Source: RHKX01 sp963826475 | GTDB taxonomy: Bacteria; Actinomycetota; Thermoleophilia; Solirubrobacterales; 70-9 | Reading direction: 5' to 3' | NCBI GenBank assembly: GCA_963826475.1 | Contig: CAWGXC010000003.1 | Span: forward strand, 372,001 to 436,000 | DNA length: 64,000 nucleotides | In this document: positions 24,643 to 33,578 of the stretch, piece after piece | How the letters are laid out: every line of letters begins with the position of its first letter | How positions within the stretch are numbered: position 1 is the first letter of the stretch | The notes under the pieces: generated by a model | Database searches by the model: none | What the model was told of the DNA's origin: nothing | The model's input: the letters and a program-made list of their open reading frames with translations, nothing else | Translations under genes and position numbers: made by a program

Positions 24643-25647
24643 ATGAAAGCCATTCAGATCGTTGACCTCTCCGGACCCGATTCCGCGCTTCGGTGGGTGG
24701 ACATCGACGAACCCGAGGGCTCCCACATGCTCACGCCGGGGAGCGGCGTCGTCGTCGATGTGCATGCCGCCGGAGTCTCGTTTCCCGAGCTCCTCCAGAC
24801 CAGGGGCGAGTATCAACTCAAGCCGCCGCTGCCCTTCGTGCCCGGCAGCGAGGTCGGTGGGATCGTTCGCAGCGCGCCCGCGGATGCCGCGGTCAGCGCC
24901 GGCGACAGGGTCGCCGCGTTCCCGATGCTCGGTGGCTTTGCCGAGGTTGCGGTCTCACCCGAGTTCCTGACCTTCCCGATCCCCGACGAGCTCAGCTTCG
25001 CCCAGGGGGCGGCGCTGATCCTCAACTACCACACCGCCTGGTTCTCACTGGTCATCCGCGGGCGGCTCAGGGAGGGGGAGACCGTGCTCGTCCACGGTGC
25101 GGCGGGCGGCGTCGGTACGGCCGCCATCCAGATCTGCAGGGGCGTCGGGGCTCGCTCGATCGGCGTGGTCTCCACCGACGAGAAGGAGCGCGTTGCTCGC
25201 GAGGCCGGAGCCGACGAGGTAGTCCGCTCGGATGGAGCTTGGAAGGACGAGGCGAAGGAGCTCTCCGACGGGGGGGTAGACCTCGTCATCGATCCGGTCG
25301 GAGGCGACCGGTTCACCGACTCGTTGAGGTCCCTCGCCGAAGGAGGGCGGGTGGTGGTCGTGGGCTTCACGGCCGGTTCCATCCCCGAGGTCAAGGTAAA
25401 CCGCCTGCTGCTCAACAACGTCGAGGTCATCGGCGCGGGATGGGGGGCCTACGTGATGGGCAAGCCCGACCTGAATCGTGAGATCGGTGCTGAGATCGGC
25501 AGGCTGATCGATTCAGGGGCCGTCGACCCGATCGTCGGCGCCGAGCTCCCCTTCTCGGTCGACGGCGCGGCCGCGGCTCTGAACCTGCTTGACGGCCGTG
25601 GCGCGACCGGCAAGGTCGTCCTCGGCGTCGCCGGTGATGGCCGGTGA
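24643..25647 (+). CDS. NAD(P)H:quinone oxidoreductase-type MDR enzyme (zinc-free)
   Basis: 334 residues. A GroES-like N-terminal domain (VDVHAAGVSFPELLQTRGEY, LPFVPGSEVGGIV) is followed by a Rossmann domain with VLVHGAAGGVGTAAIQ. The catalytic zinc Cys/His of alcohol dehydrogenases are missing, as expected for QOR-type medium-chain reductases, which reduce quinones or enoyl compounds with NADPH. It overlaps the following SDR gene by 4 bp, so both probably act in one pathway. The substrate is not evident. Confidence 0.9.
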   Translation: MKAIQIVDLSGPDSALRWVDIDEPEGSHMLTPGSGVVVDVHAAGVSFPELLQTRGEYQLKPPLPFVPGSEVGGIVRSAPADAAVSAGDRVAAFPMLGGFAEVAVSPEFLTFPIPDELSFAQGAALILNYHTAWFSLVIRGRLREGETVLVHGAAGGVGTAAIQICRGVGARSIGVVSTDEKERVAREAGADEVVRSDGAWKDEAKELSDGGVDLVIDPVGGDRFTDSLRSLAEGGRVVVVGFTAGSIPEVKVNRLLLNNVEVIGAGWGAYVMGKPDLNREIGAEIGRLIDSGAVDPIVGAELPFSVDGAAAALNLLDGRGATGKVVLGVAGDGR

Positions 25648-26432
25648 CGGTCGCGCTGATCACCGGCGCCTCCAGCGGCATCGGCGAGGCGACCGCGAGG
25701 CGACTCGCCCGCGAGCCCGGCACCGAGTTGATTCTCGTCGCGCGTCGCGGCGACCGCCTGCGGGATCTCGCGGGGTCGTTGCCGGTGCCGGCCACGTGTC
25801 TTGCGATCGATCTGACCGAACCCGATGCACCGGGTCGGGTCCTCGCTCATGTCACCGAGCACCACGACCGCCTCGACCTGCTCGTCAACAACGCGGGGGC
25901 TGCCTGGCGAGGCGACTTCGGCGACGTCGGCTACGAGAACGTGCGGCGGACCATGGAGCTGAACTTCGACGCCGTGGTTCGGTTGACCGAGGCCATGCTC
26001 CCCCTGCTCAGGAGCTCAGCGCCGTGCTCGATCGTCAACGTCTCGAGCACCGCCGGGCGCATCTCGCGGGCGGGTTCGGGGGCTTACTCGGCGAGCAAGT
26101 TCGCGCTGGCCGGCTGGACCGATTCCCTCTACCTGGAGGAGCGACGCCATGGCGTTCACGTCGGCAACGTCCTGCCCGGCTTCATCGTCACCGAAGGCTT
26201 CCCCGCGGAGGAGTTGCGCGCCAAGGCCCTGACCCGGTGGATGGTCTCGACCCCCGAGAAGGCCGCCGAGGCGATCTACGAGGCGGGGCCGGGCGGCAAG
26301 GCGGAGCGTTACGTACCGCGTCCCTATCGAGGCGTCGCCATCCTCAAGGCCCTGGCTCCCGGCCTGGTCCGCCGGATCCTCTCGGGGGGCGCGGCCGGCG
26401 TGATGACGACGAAGACGGGCGCGGACGGATAG
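25644..26432 (+). CDS. Short-chain dehydrogenase/reductase
   Basis: 262 residues from GTG 25644. Classical SDR: cofactor loop TGASSGIGEATARRL, NNAG (LVNNAGAAW), catalytic Ser in VNVSSTAGR and the YSASK Tyr/Lys pair. The basic RR after strand 2 (LVARRGDRL) favours NADP(H). The C-terminal ends with PYRGVAILKALAPGLVRR, a basic amphipathic helix seen in membrane-associated SDRs. Coupled to the quinone reductase gene upstream; the DHA2 exporter gene follows 14 bp later. Confidence 0.9.
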   Translation: MTVALITGASSGIGEATARRLAREPGTELILVARRGDRLRDLAGSLPVPATCLAIDLTEPDAPGRVLAHVTEHHDRLDLLVNNAGAAWRGDFGDVGYENVRRTMELNFDAVVRLTEAMLPLLRSSAPCSIVNVSSTAGRISRAGSGAYSASKFALAGWTDSLYLEERRHGVHVGNVLPGFIVTEGFPAEELRAKALTRWMVSTPEKAAEAIYEAGPGGKAERYVPRPYRGVAILKALAPGLVRRILSGGAAGVMTTKTGADG

Positions 26433-26446
26433 GGCGAAGCGTTCCG

Positions 26447-28423
26447 GTGAGCGGGGAGGAGACCGAAACCGGCACCCCGAGGCTTCGAGTGGTCATCGGG
26501 GCACTGATGATGGTGATGCTGTTGGCGTCGCTGGATCAGACGATCGTCTCGACCGCGCTGCCGACCATCGTCGGCGACCTCGGCGGGCTCGAGCACATCT
26601 CCTGGGTGGTCACCTCCTATCTGCTGGCGATCACGATCGTCACGCCCCTGTACGGAAAGCTCGGGGATCTCTACGGGCGCAAGGTCGTACTGCAGGGCGC
26701 CCTGGTCATTTTCCTGATGGGTTCGGCACTCTGCGGGCTCGCCCAGGGCATGACCGAGCTGATCGCCTTCAGGGCCATCCAGGGACTCGGGGGTGGCGGG
26801 CTGATGGTCAGCGCACAGGCGGCGATCGGCGATGTCGTCTCCCCGCGGGAGCGCGGCCGCTACATGGGCCTTTTCGGTGCGGTCTTCGGCGTGTCGAGCG
26901 TCGCCGGCCCCCTGATCGGCGGCTTCTTCACCAGCCACGCCAGCTGGCGCTGGATCTTCTACGTCAACATCCCGCTCGGCCTGGTGGCGCTCGCGGTACT
27001 CGCCGTGGCCCTCCCGGCGGTCTCCGAGCGACGCAGCCACAGGGTCGACTACGCGGGCACCGTCCTGCTCGGAGTGACCCTGGCCTCCCTGGTCCTCGCG
27101 ACGACGTTCGGCGGCACGACCTATGGGTGGGCGTCGGCTCAGATCATCGGCCTCGGAGCGCTGGCCATCGCCGCTCTGGCGGGCTTCGTCGCGGTCGAGC
27201 GGCGGGCCGACGAGCCGGTACTGCCGCCTTCGCTGTTCTCGAATCGCGTATTCCGGGTGACCAGCGCCGTCGGCTTCGTGGTCGGCTTCGCTCTGTTCGG
27301 TGCGCTCACGTACCTGCCCCTCTTCCAGCAGGTCGTACGGGGCCTCGGCCCGACCGAATCGGGTCTGCAGCTGGTTCCGTTGATGGCCGGGCTGCTCACC
27401 GCCTCGATCGGGTCCGGGCAGGTGATCACGCGAACCGGGCGCTACAAGGCGTTCCCGATCGCCGGCACGGCGATTGCGGCGCTGGGGCTCTTTCTGCTGT
27501 CCCACCTGACCGTGGACACCGGAACGCTCGAGGCATCCGCCTACATGCTCGTCCTCGGCGTCGGGCTCGGTCTGGTCATGCAGGTGCTCGTCCTCGCCAC
27601 CCAGAATGCGGTCGATTACAAGCTGCTCGGTGTCGCCACATCCTCCGCGACGCTGTTCAGGTCCATCGGGGGCTCGCTCGGTACCGCGATCCTCGGCGCG
27701 ATCTTCTCCAACCGGATCATCGTGGAGCTCGCGTCGAGCTCGGCGGCGGGCGGCGGTGTGCCCAGCGCGGGGGAGATCAACCCTTCCGAGCTTGCAGCCC
27801 TGCCCGCCTCGGTTCGCGACTCATACGTCTCCGCGTTCACCGACGCCCTCTCCACGGTCTTCCTGATCGCCTCCGCGGTGGTCGTGGTGGCGTTCCTGCT
27901 CTCGTGGCTGCTCGAGGAGCGGCCGCTGCGCCGGACGGTCGAGACCGGCGACGTCGGCGACGCTTTCGCCGCGCCGCAGGACACCGACTCGCTACACGAG
28001 ATCACACGAGCCCTGAGCCGCCACGTGGGCCGCGAGCGAACGCGGCGGTTCGTCGCCGGGGTCGTCGAGCGCGCCGGGGTCGACCTAGACGTGGCCGAGG
28101 CATGGGTGCTTACCCGCGCGCGCGACGGACTGATCTCAACGGATGCCCTCGAGGCCCGTCGTCCCGAGGACCACGAATCCCTCGTCAGGGCTCTCGCCAG
28201 GCTCCGGAAACGGGAGCTGGTAGCCGACGAGTCCGTGTCCCCCGGGGAGGGGGCCCAGCTGACGCCGGCCGGCGGGGCGATGTACGCGGAGCTCTCGAGG
28301 GCCCGCCGCGACCGGCTGACCGAGCTCGTGGCCGACTGGAAGCCGGAGGATCCCGAGGTCGATCAGATGGTCACCGAGCTTGCCCGCGAGCTCGGCGAGC
28401 GCGAGCCGATGCCCGCGCGCTAG
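26447..28423 (+). CDS. DHA2-type MFS drug exporter fused to a C-terminal MarR-like winged-helix domain
   Basis: 658 residues from GTG 26447. Fourteen TM helices (about 12-490) with MFS motif A in YGKLGDLYGRK and the DHA2 LDQTIVSTALPTI in TM1. After TM14 (FLLSWLLEERPLRRT) about 170 soluble residues follow, including ALSRHVGRERTRRFVAG, DVAEAWVLTRARDG, SLVRALARLRKRELVAD and QLTPAGGAMYAELSRARRDR, which read as the recognition helix and wing of a MarR-type domain. Whether it binds DNA or only acts as a cytosolic sensor is unknown. Tail overlaps the cupin gene by 4 bp. Confidence 0.88.
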   Translation: MSGEETETGTPRLRVVIGALMMVMLLASLDQTIVSTALPTIVGDLGGLEHISWVVTSYLLAITIVTPLYGKLGDLYGRKVVLQGALVIFLMGSALCGLAQGMTELIAFRAIQGLGGGGLMVSAQAAIGDVVSPRERGRYMGLFGAVFGVSSVAGPLIGGFFTSHASWRWIFYVNIPLGLVALAVLAVALPAVSERRSHRVDYAGTVLLGVTLASLVLATTFGGTTYGWASAQIIGLGALAIAALAGFVAVERRADEPVLPPSLFSNRVFRVTSAVGFVVGFALFGALTYLPLFQQVVRGLGPTESGLQLVPLMAGLLTASIGSGQVITRTGRYKAFPIAGTAIAALGLFLLSHLTVDTGTLEASAYMLVLGVGLGLVMQVLVLATQNAVDYKLLGVATSSATLFRSIGGSLGTAILGAIFSNRIIVELASSSAAGGGVPSAGEINPSELAALPASVRDSYVSAFTDALSTVFLIASAVVVVAFLLSWLLEERPLRRTVETGDVGDAFAAPQDTDSLHEITRALSRHVGRERTRRFVAGVVERAGVDLDVAEAWVLTRARDGLISTDALEARRPEDHESLVRALARLRKRELVADESVSPGEGAQLTPAGGAMYAELSRARRDRLTELVADWKPEDPEVDQMVTELARELGEREPMPAR

Positions 28424-28926
28424 CCCGCCGCCGGCGGGTCCTTCGGCGGATCGGCGGAGCGATCCTCGCCTTCGTAGTAGGGAACGGCACTGGAGCGCCT
28501 CACCATCACGTTGTCCTCCTTGCGCCCGGTCCAGATCCCGATCTTGTCGCTGTCGGGGTAGGTGGTGGCGGTGGGGTGCACGACGGTCGAGAACATCAGC
28601 ACGCGGATCGTCTCATCGCCGTCGTTGCGGATCTGGTGGGCGCCCTCCGGTCCGCGCACGAAGCAGGTCGCGTCCCACGGTCCCATCTCCTCGGTGCCGC
28701 GGGGGTGGCGCACGGTCGCCGTCCCCTCCAGCACGAGCAGCCACTCCTCCTCACCGTGCTCGTAGTGGTACGGGCACAGGGCCTCGCCGGGGGCGATCTC
28801 GTAGAGGGACGCACCCGTCTCCTTGGCGCCGACGAGGTCTCCGAAGCGGAACAGTCCCGCGCGGAATCCCGCTGGATCCTCATCGTCGTACTGGAAGTCG
28901 GGCGATCCGATGTTGACGCGTTTCAT
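28420..28926 (-). CDS. Cupin-domain protein
   Basis: 168 residues from ATG 28926. A single double-stranded beta-helix with the cupin 1 motif in CPYHYEHGEEEWLLVLEG (His, His, Glu metal ligands) and the second motif in PEGAHQIRNDGDE. Start methionine begins MKRVNIGSPDF. Family members bind sugars or metal and range from isomerases to storage-type sensors, so no reaction is assigned. It lies convergent with the MFS fusion gene, stop to stop. Confidence 0.85.
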   Translation of the reverse strand: MKRVNIGSPDFQYDDEDPAGFRAGLFRFGDLVGAKETGASLYEIAPGEALCPYHYEHGEEEWLLVLEGTATVRHPRGTEEMGPWDATCFVRGPEGAHQIRNDGDETIRVLMFSTVVHPTATTYPDSDKIGIWTGRKEDNVMVRRSSAVPYYEGEDRSADPPKDPPAAG

Positions 28927-29017
28927 GGCTCCCGACCTTACCGGCGCCGGCCTGGTCAGCCGATCGTCAGCACCATCCGGAAGCGGGCGTCCCCATCCAG
29001 GTTCGTACGATGCACGA

Positions 29018-29605
29018 GTGAGCAAGTCGCAGCCGTCGCCCTGGGGGCGGATCGCATTTCCGATCCTGACCGAGCGCCTGCTGCTGCGGCCCTTCGCGCT
29101 CACCGATCTCGCCGGTCTCCACGACATCGCCTCCCGGCCGGACGTGACTCGGTTCGTCCCATGGGAGCCTCGGGATGAGCAGACGGTTCGCGAGGTGCTC
29201 GAGCGGCGGGTGGATGGCAGCCAGGAAGGGGTGAGCATCGCGGTCGTACCCCGCGCAGCGACGGAAACGCTCATCGGCGACATCAGCCTGTTCCCGTTCG
29301 CCCCCGAACACGGGACCGCGGAGTTCGGCTTCATCTTCCACCCTGACCATCACGGGAGGGGACTTGCCACGGAGGCATGCGCCGCCGTCCTGGAGATCGC
29401 CTTCGAGAGGCTCGACCTGCATCGGATGGTCGGTCGCTGTGACGTGCGCAACACGGCGTCAGTGCGGCTGATGGAGCGGCTGGGCATGAGGCGTGAGGCA
29501 CATCTCATCGAGAACGAGTTCCTCAAGGGCGAGTGGACCGACGAGTTCGACTACGCGATCCTCGCCCGCGAATGGCGGCTCAGACGATCCGCCCCCGCGG
29601 CCTGA
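29018..29605 (+). CDS. GNAT N-acetyltransferase, RimJ/RimL type
   Basis: 195 residues from GTG 29018. Pattern of the RimJ/L acetyltransferase group: TERLLLRPFALTDLAGL at the N terminus, FGFIFHPDHHGRGLATEA for the acetyl-CoA loop (H-H-G-R-G-L-A), RCDVRNTASVRLMERLGMRREAHLIEN split by the conserved Asn-x-Ala-Ser. These enzymes acetylate ribosomal proteins, aminoglycosides or small amines; the substrate here is open. OsmC starts 3 bp later, probably in one transcript. Confidence 0.88.
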   Translation: MSKSQPSPWGRIAFPILTERLLLRPFALTDLAGLHDIASRPDVTRFVPWEPRDEQTVREVLERRVDGSQEGVSIAVVPRAATETLIGDISLFPFAPEHGTAEFGFIFHPDHHGRGLATEACAAVLEIAFERLDLHRMVGRCDVRNTASVRLMERLGMRREAHLIENEFLKGEWTDEFDYAILAREWRLRRSAPAA

Positions 29606-29608
29606 TCC

Positions 29609-30085
29609 ATGCCGGGCGAGCATCACTACGAGCTGACGGTGAGCTGGACGGGCAACGCGGGCGAGGGGACCGTCCGCCGCGACTCGTACCGGCGTGACCA
29701 CGTAATCGATGCCCCGGGCAAGCCCACGCTGTGGGGTTCCTCCGATCCGTCCTTCCGGGGCGACGCCACCCGTTACAACCCCGAGGAGCTGCTCGTCGCA
29801 GCGCTCAGCGGCTGTCATCTGCTCTGGTATCTGAGCGCATGCGCGGCCGCCCGCGTGACCGTCGTCGAATACCGGGACGATCCCATCGGGACGATGTACG
29901 AGGAGCCTGGAGGCAGCGGATATTTCACCGAGGTCCTGCTCCGGCCCCAGGTCGTGATCGCGCGGGCGTGCTCGATCGAGCGGGCCCGAGCGCTCCACGA
30001 TGTCGCGCAGCGGAGTTGCTTCATCGCACGCTCCGTGTCGTTCCCGGTTCGCCACGAGCCTCAGATTCACCTGGCCCAGGCATGA
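29609..30085 (+). CDS. OsmC/Ohr-family peroxide reductase
   Basis: 158 residues. Catalytic Cys in ALSGCHLLWYL matches the conserved LSGCH of OsmC, preceded by RYNPEELLVAALSG. The C-terminal Cys partner would be in AQRSCFIARSV. The first part (YRRDHVIDAPGKPTLWGSSDPSF) is the usual N-terminal beta segment that covers the site. OsmC/YhfA-type enzymes detoxify organic hydroperoxides with thiol reductants. Starts 3 bp after the acetyltransferase gene. Confidence 0.92.
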   Translation: MPGEHHYELTVSWTGNAGEGTVRRDSYRRDHVIDAPGKPTLWGSSDPSFRGDATRYNPEELLVAALSGCHLLWYLSACAAARVTVVEYRDDPIGTMYEEPGGSGYFTEVLLRPQVVIARACSIERARALHDVAQRSCFIARSVSFPVRHEPQIHLAQA

Positions 30086-30145
30086 CAGATGGCTAAATGA
30101 AGGGATCGGAGCGGCCGATAGGTTGTTTCGGAAGGTTTCTGGACG

Positions 30146-31291
30146 ATGATGAACGGAAAGAAAGAGCACCCATCCGCGCCCGGCGTGGGCTCTCGACCTG
30201 CCGGGGAACGAGATTTTCTCGCCGAGTCCGCGCTCGGCCCCGACGACGACGAGTTGGCCGCAACCCGTCGCGAGGAGACGCGACAGAACTGGCTTCTCGC
30301 CGCAATTCTGTTCGCCGGCGGCGGCGTCGGGGCGATCCTTCCCGACGCGCTGCACGAGCCGCATCATCCGGCGACGATCTATCTCCTGCCGCTGCTCGCC
30401 GTGTTGTCGGGGGCGATGTGCCTGATGCTGGCGGGGAGGGCGGCCCGGAACTGGCTCCACCTCGTCGCGGTCATCGCCGCGCTCGAGGTTGCGGCGACGG
30501 TTGCGCTGGCCGACCAGAGCTTTGCCACCTATTACACGTTCATCGCGATTTTCGCCGCGTACGTCTTCCGCGAGCGCAGTTGGATCGCCGCTCACATCGG
30601 TTTGCTCGTGCTCCTCTCGTTCGCCCCCCTCGCCTACTCCTCCGAGACGGCTCGCGAGGGGCTGCTGAGGGCGCTCGTGCTCGTGCCGACGATCATCCTG
30701 GCCGGGCTCGCGGTCGCGCTTCTGCGCGAACGGCTTGCCGCCAGCGAAGACCGCTACCGCGACCTCTCCGAGCGTGACCCGTTGACCGGCGTCGGCAACT
30801 ACCGGATGCTGAGCCTGCGCGTCCCCCGTGAGCTTCGGCGTCACAAGCGTTATGAACGGCCCCTCGTCCTGTTCGTCATCGACCTCGACGAGTTCAAGCG
30901 CATCAACGACAGCTACGGCCATCAGCGCGGTGACGCCGTGCTCCAGGAGATCGGACTCGCGCTCATGGCCGGGGTGCGCGACCACGACATCGTCGTTCGT
31001 CAGGGGGGAGACGAGTTCGCCGTCGTTGCTCCGGAGACCGATCAGCGAGCGGGAGAGCTTCTGGCCGAACGGCTCACGGCGGCGGTGCGGAGGGTCTCCG
31101 CCGATGGGCGCCCGATCGGCTGCTCGATGGGGATCGCGAGGTTCCCCGAGGACGCTGACACGCTCGAGGGCCTGCTTGCGGCCGCCGACGAACGGCTGCG
31201 CGATGTCAAGGCGGACAAGCCCGCGCGGTACTCCCGCCATAGCGAAGAGATCGTCGCCGTGCCCCCGGCGGCCGAGGACGCTCGAGCCTGA
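30146..31291 (+). CDS. Membrane diguanylate cyclase (GGDEF)
   Basis: 381 residues. About 45 disordered cytosolic residues, then about six TM helices (about 50-200; ILFAGGGVGAILP, LLPLLAVLSGAMCLMLAG and others), then a GGDEF domain. The active site is intact, GGDEF at 287-291, and an RxxD inhibitory I-site (RDHD, 278-281) lies exactly five residues before it, so product feedback is likely. It should make c-di-GMP from two GTP at the membrane; the TM region is an unknown sensor. The SGNH hydrolase gene starts 73 bp later. Confidence 0.93.
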   Translation: MMNGKKEHPSAPGVGSRPAGERDFLAESALGPDDDELAATRREETRQNWLLAAILFAGGGVGAILPDALHEPHHPATIYLLPLLAVLSGAMCLMLAGRAARNWLHLVAVIAALEVAATVALADQSFATYYTFIAIFAAYVFRERSWIAAHIGLLVLLSFAPLAYSSETAREGLLRALVLVPTIILAGLAVALLRERLAASEDRYRDLSERDPLTGVGNYRMLSLRVPRELRRHKRYERPLVLFVIDLDEFKRINDSYGHQRGDAVLQEIGLALMAGVRDHDIVVRQGGDEFAVVAPETDQRAGELLAERLTAAVRRVSADGRPIGCSMGIARFPEDADTLEGLLAAADERLRDVKADKPARYSRHSEEIVAVPPAAEDARA

Positions 31292-31364
31292 TCAGCGAGG
31301 GCGGCGGCAGGGCCGCGGTGCGGCCACGAATCCACCCACCTCCCGAATCGGACATCATCCCCGC

Positions 31365-32141
31365 GTGAGCTTCCATCGCTTCGTCGCGCTCGGCGACTCG
31401 ACCACCGAGGGTCTCGACGACCCCTATCCGGGGGGTCTCTCCTACCGCGGCTGGGCGGATCGGCTCGCCGAGCAGCTCGCGTTCGGGAATCCCGGGTTCG
31501 GCTACGCCAATCTCGCCATTCGCGGCCGCAAGATCGGTCAGATCCGAGCCGAGCAGCTGCAGCCCGCGCTCGCGCTCGAGCCGGATCTCTCCAGCGTGAT
31601 CGGCGGCCTCAACGACATCCTGCGCAGGAACGTCGACCTCGGCGCCGTGTGCGCGGACCTGGAGGCGATCGTGGCGGCCCTCACGGATCAGGGGGCGAGG
31701 GTTCTGGTCATGACGTATCCCGATCCCACGGCGATGATCTCGGTGGCCGCCTCACGGATTCGCTCACGGGTTGCGGCGTTCAACGCCCGCCTCCGTGAGA
31801 TCGCTGACCTGCATGGCGCGGTGGTGATCGACCTCGAGGCCGACGGAATCTCGCACCCGAGCCTGTGGTCGCCGGATCGGCTGCACGGGAGCGCTCTGGG
31901 ACACCAGCGGATCACCGACGTCGCCGCCGCTGCCCTGGGCATCACCGGTCCCGCCCCGGACCTCGCTGCGACGCTCTCCGACCCGGATCCCGCACCTCTG
32001 CCGACGCGCCTCGCCGCGGACGCGGCCTGGGCGGGGCGCCATCTCGGCCCCTGGGTCCTGCGCCGCCTGCGTGGGAGATCCTCCGGCGACGGCCTGTCCC
32101 CGAAACGACCTGAGCTGAGCCCGATCGAGGTCGCGCGGTGA
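31365..32141 (+). CDS. SGNH/GDSL-family hydrolase
   Basis: 258 residues from GTG 31365. All four blocks are readable: Ser in ALGDSTTEGL, Gly in NLAIRGRKI, Asn in GGLNDILRR and the Asp-His pair in SPDRLHGSALGH. No signal peptide, so it is cytosolic. Such enzymes act as lipases, esterases or acyl-sugar deacylases. The C-terminal 60 residues are Arg/Pro-rich and may be disordered. Overlaps the following SDR gene by 4 bp. Confidence 0.9.
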   Translation: MSFHRFVALGDSTTEGLDDPYPGGLSYRGWADRLAEQLAFGNPGFGYANLAIRGRKIGQIRAEQLQPALALEPDLSSVIGGLNDILRRNVDLGAVCADLEAIVAALTDQGARVLVMTYPDPTAMISVAASRIRSRVAAFNARLREIADLHGAVVIDLEADGISHPSLWSPDRLHGSALGHQRITDVAAAALGITGPAPDLAATLSDPDPAPLPTRLAADAAWAGRHLGPWVLRRLRGRSSGDGLSPKRPELSPIEVAR

Positions 32142-32887
32142 CCACCCTCGACGGGAAGGTGGCGCTCGTGACGGGTGGCGCCGGTGGACTGGGTGCCGCC
32201 ACCGCCAGAGCTCTGCACGGCGCCGGCGCGGAGATCGTGATCGCGGACGTCGACGAATCAGGTCAGGCGCTCGCCGACGAGCTCGGTGGGGCCTTCGTCC
32301 ACGCGGACGTCTCCAGGCGGGAGGACAACGCGGCGATGGTGGCTTTCGCCATCGAGCGCTGCGGCGGACTGGACCTCGTGCACCTGAACGCCGGCGTCGC
32401 GAGCGGAATGGGCGTGGGGGAGGAGTTCGACCTGGAGCGTTACCGGACGATCATGGGCGTCAACCTCGACGGCGTTATCTTCGGCACCGTCGAGGCGCTG
32501 GCCGCGATGCGCGCACACGGGGGCGGTGGATCGATCGTCGCCACGGCATCCCTCGCCGGCCTCACCTCGGTTCCTTACGACCCGCTCTACGCGGCGAACA
32601 AGCACGCCGTCGTCGGGCTCGCCCGATCGCTCGGGCCCGCGCTGGCCGGGGAGGGGATTCGCTACAACGCGATCTGCCCGGGCTTCGCGGACTCGGCGAT
32701 CATCGCCTCGTTCCGTCAGGCGCTCATCGATTCCGACCTGCCGATCATCCCCGCCGAACAGGTCGCCGCGGCGGTCTTGGATCTCTTCGCAGGGGAGATG
32801 AGCGGCGAGTGCTGGTTCGTCCAGGCCGGCCGCAGGTCCGAGGCATTCGCCTTCCGCAACGTGCCCGGGCCGCGCCACCCCGCTTAG
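32138..32887 (+). CDS. Short-chain dehydrogenase/reductase
   Basis: 249 residues from GTG 32138. The NAD loop is TGGAGGLGAATARAL, strand 2 ends IADVDESG (acidic, suggesting NAD(H) preference), NNAG is replaced by LNAGVASG, and the catalytic Ser (ATASLAGL) and YAANK pair are present. A classical cytosolic SDR of unknown substrate, translationally coupled to the SGNH hydrolase. The last residues (SECWFVQAGRRSEAF) resemble SDRs active on lipids or steroids, but that is a weak hint. Confidence 0.9.
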   Translation: MTTLDGKVALVTGGAGGLGAATARALHGAGAEIVIADVDESGQALADELGGAFVHADVSRREDNAAMVAFAIERCGGLDLVHLNAGVASGMGVGEEFDLERYRTIMGVNLDGVIFGTVEALAAMRAHGGGGSIVATASLAGLTSVPYDPLYAANKHAVVGLARSLGPALAGEGIRYNAICPGFADSAIIASFRQALIDSDLPIIPAEQVAAAVLDLFAGEMSGECWFVQAGRRSEAFAFRNVPGPRHPA

Positions 32888-32941
32888 ACGAGCGGCCGAT
32901 TTGCGCGAAGGCGCCGCGGTGACGCCGTCGAAGCTACCTCC

Positions 32942-33544
32942 GTGTCCGCGCGCGTCTACGTCATCGAGCTCAGCTTCGGCGCGGGCCCCCGCCGCGATCC
33001 CAGGATTCCCTGGGTCTACGTCGGCTCGAGCTCGCGCGATGCCGAGATGCGCTTCGCCCAACACCGGCGCGGCTACAAGTCCTCGGGCCTCGTCAAGCGC
33101 TTCGCACTGCATCTGCGCCCCGACCTCTACGAGGACCTGCCGGCGTTCAAGACATCGAAGCAGGCGCAGAAGGCCGAGCTCGCCCGGGCCGTCGAGCTCG
33201 CCGGGGCCGGCTTCATCGCCCACAGCGACGGGACGTCCTATGGAAAGGGCGCTTCGAGCTGGGCCGAGTGGGACGCGGGGCGCCTGGAGCCGGTGGCCAG
33301 CCACGTCGACACGGCTATCGGTGAGCTGCTCAGCTCCTCCTTCGAGCCCCTGAGCGCAACCCGCTGCGCCGAGCTCCTCCACGGCGAGCGTGGTTTCTGG
33401 GTCAGTGACTACATCGATTCAGCCGATCCGCCGCCCGCCTACGGGCGCTTCTCGCACGTCCGCCAGTGCGTGCTCGAGGCGCGCGCTGAAGCACTGGTCA
33501 TCGCCGGGCCGCCCGAACCTCGCGAGCGGTCGACGGCGATCTGA
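32942..33544 (+). CDS. GIY-YIG-like domain protein of unknown function
   Basis: 200 residues from GTG 32942. The N-terminal half has VYVIELSF ... WVYVGSSSRDAEMRFAQH followed by KSSGLVKRFALHLRPDLY, which fits the two strands and the Arg-bearing helix of GIY-YIG nucleases (V-Y-V replacing G-I-Y, Y-V-G for Y-I-G). The catalytic Glu is not obvious, so it may be inactive or diverged. The second half (about 90-200) is not recognised. Neighbours are metabolic genes, with no repair or mobile context. Confidence 0.55.
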   Translation: MSARVYVIELSFGAGPRRDPRIPWVYVGSSSRDAEMRFAQHRRGYKSSGLVKRFALHLRPDLYEDLPAFKTSKQAQKAELARAVELAGAGFIAHSDGTSYGKGASSWAEWDAGRLEPVASHVDTAIGELLSSSFEPLSATRCAELLHGERGFWVSDYIDSADPPPAYGRFSHVRQCVLEARAEALVIAGPPEPRERSTAI

Positions 33545-33578
33545 GATACACACGAGCTACCCCGAACGAGGAGAAGTG

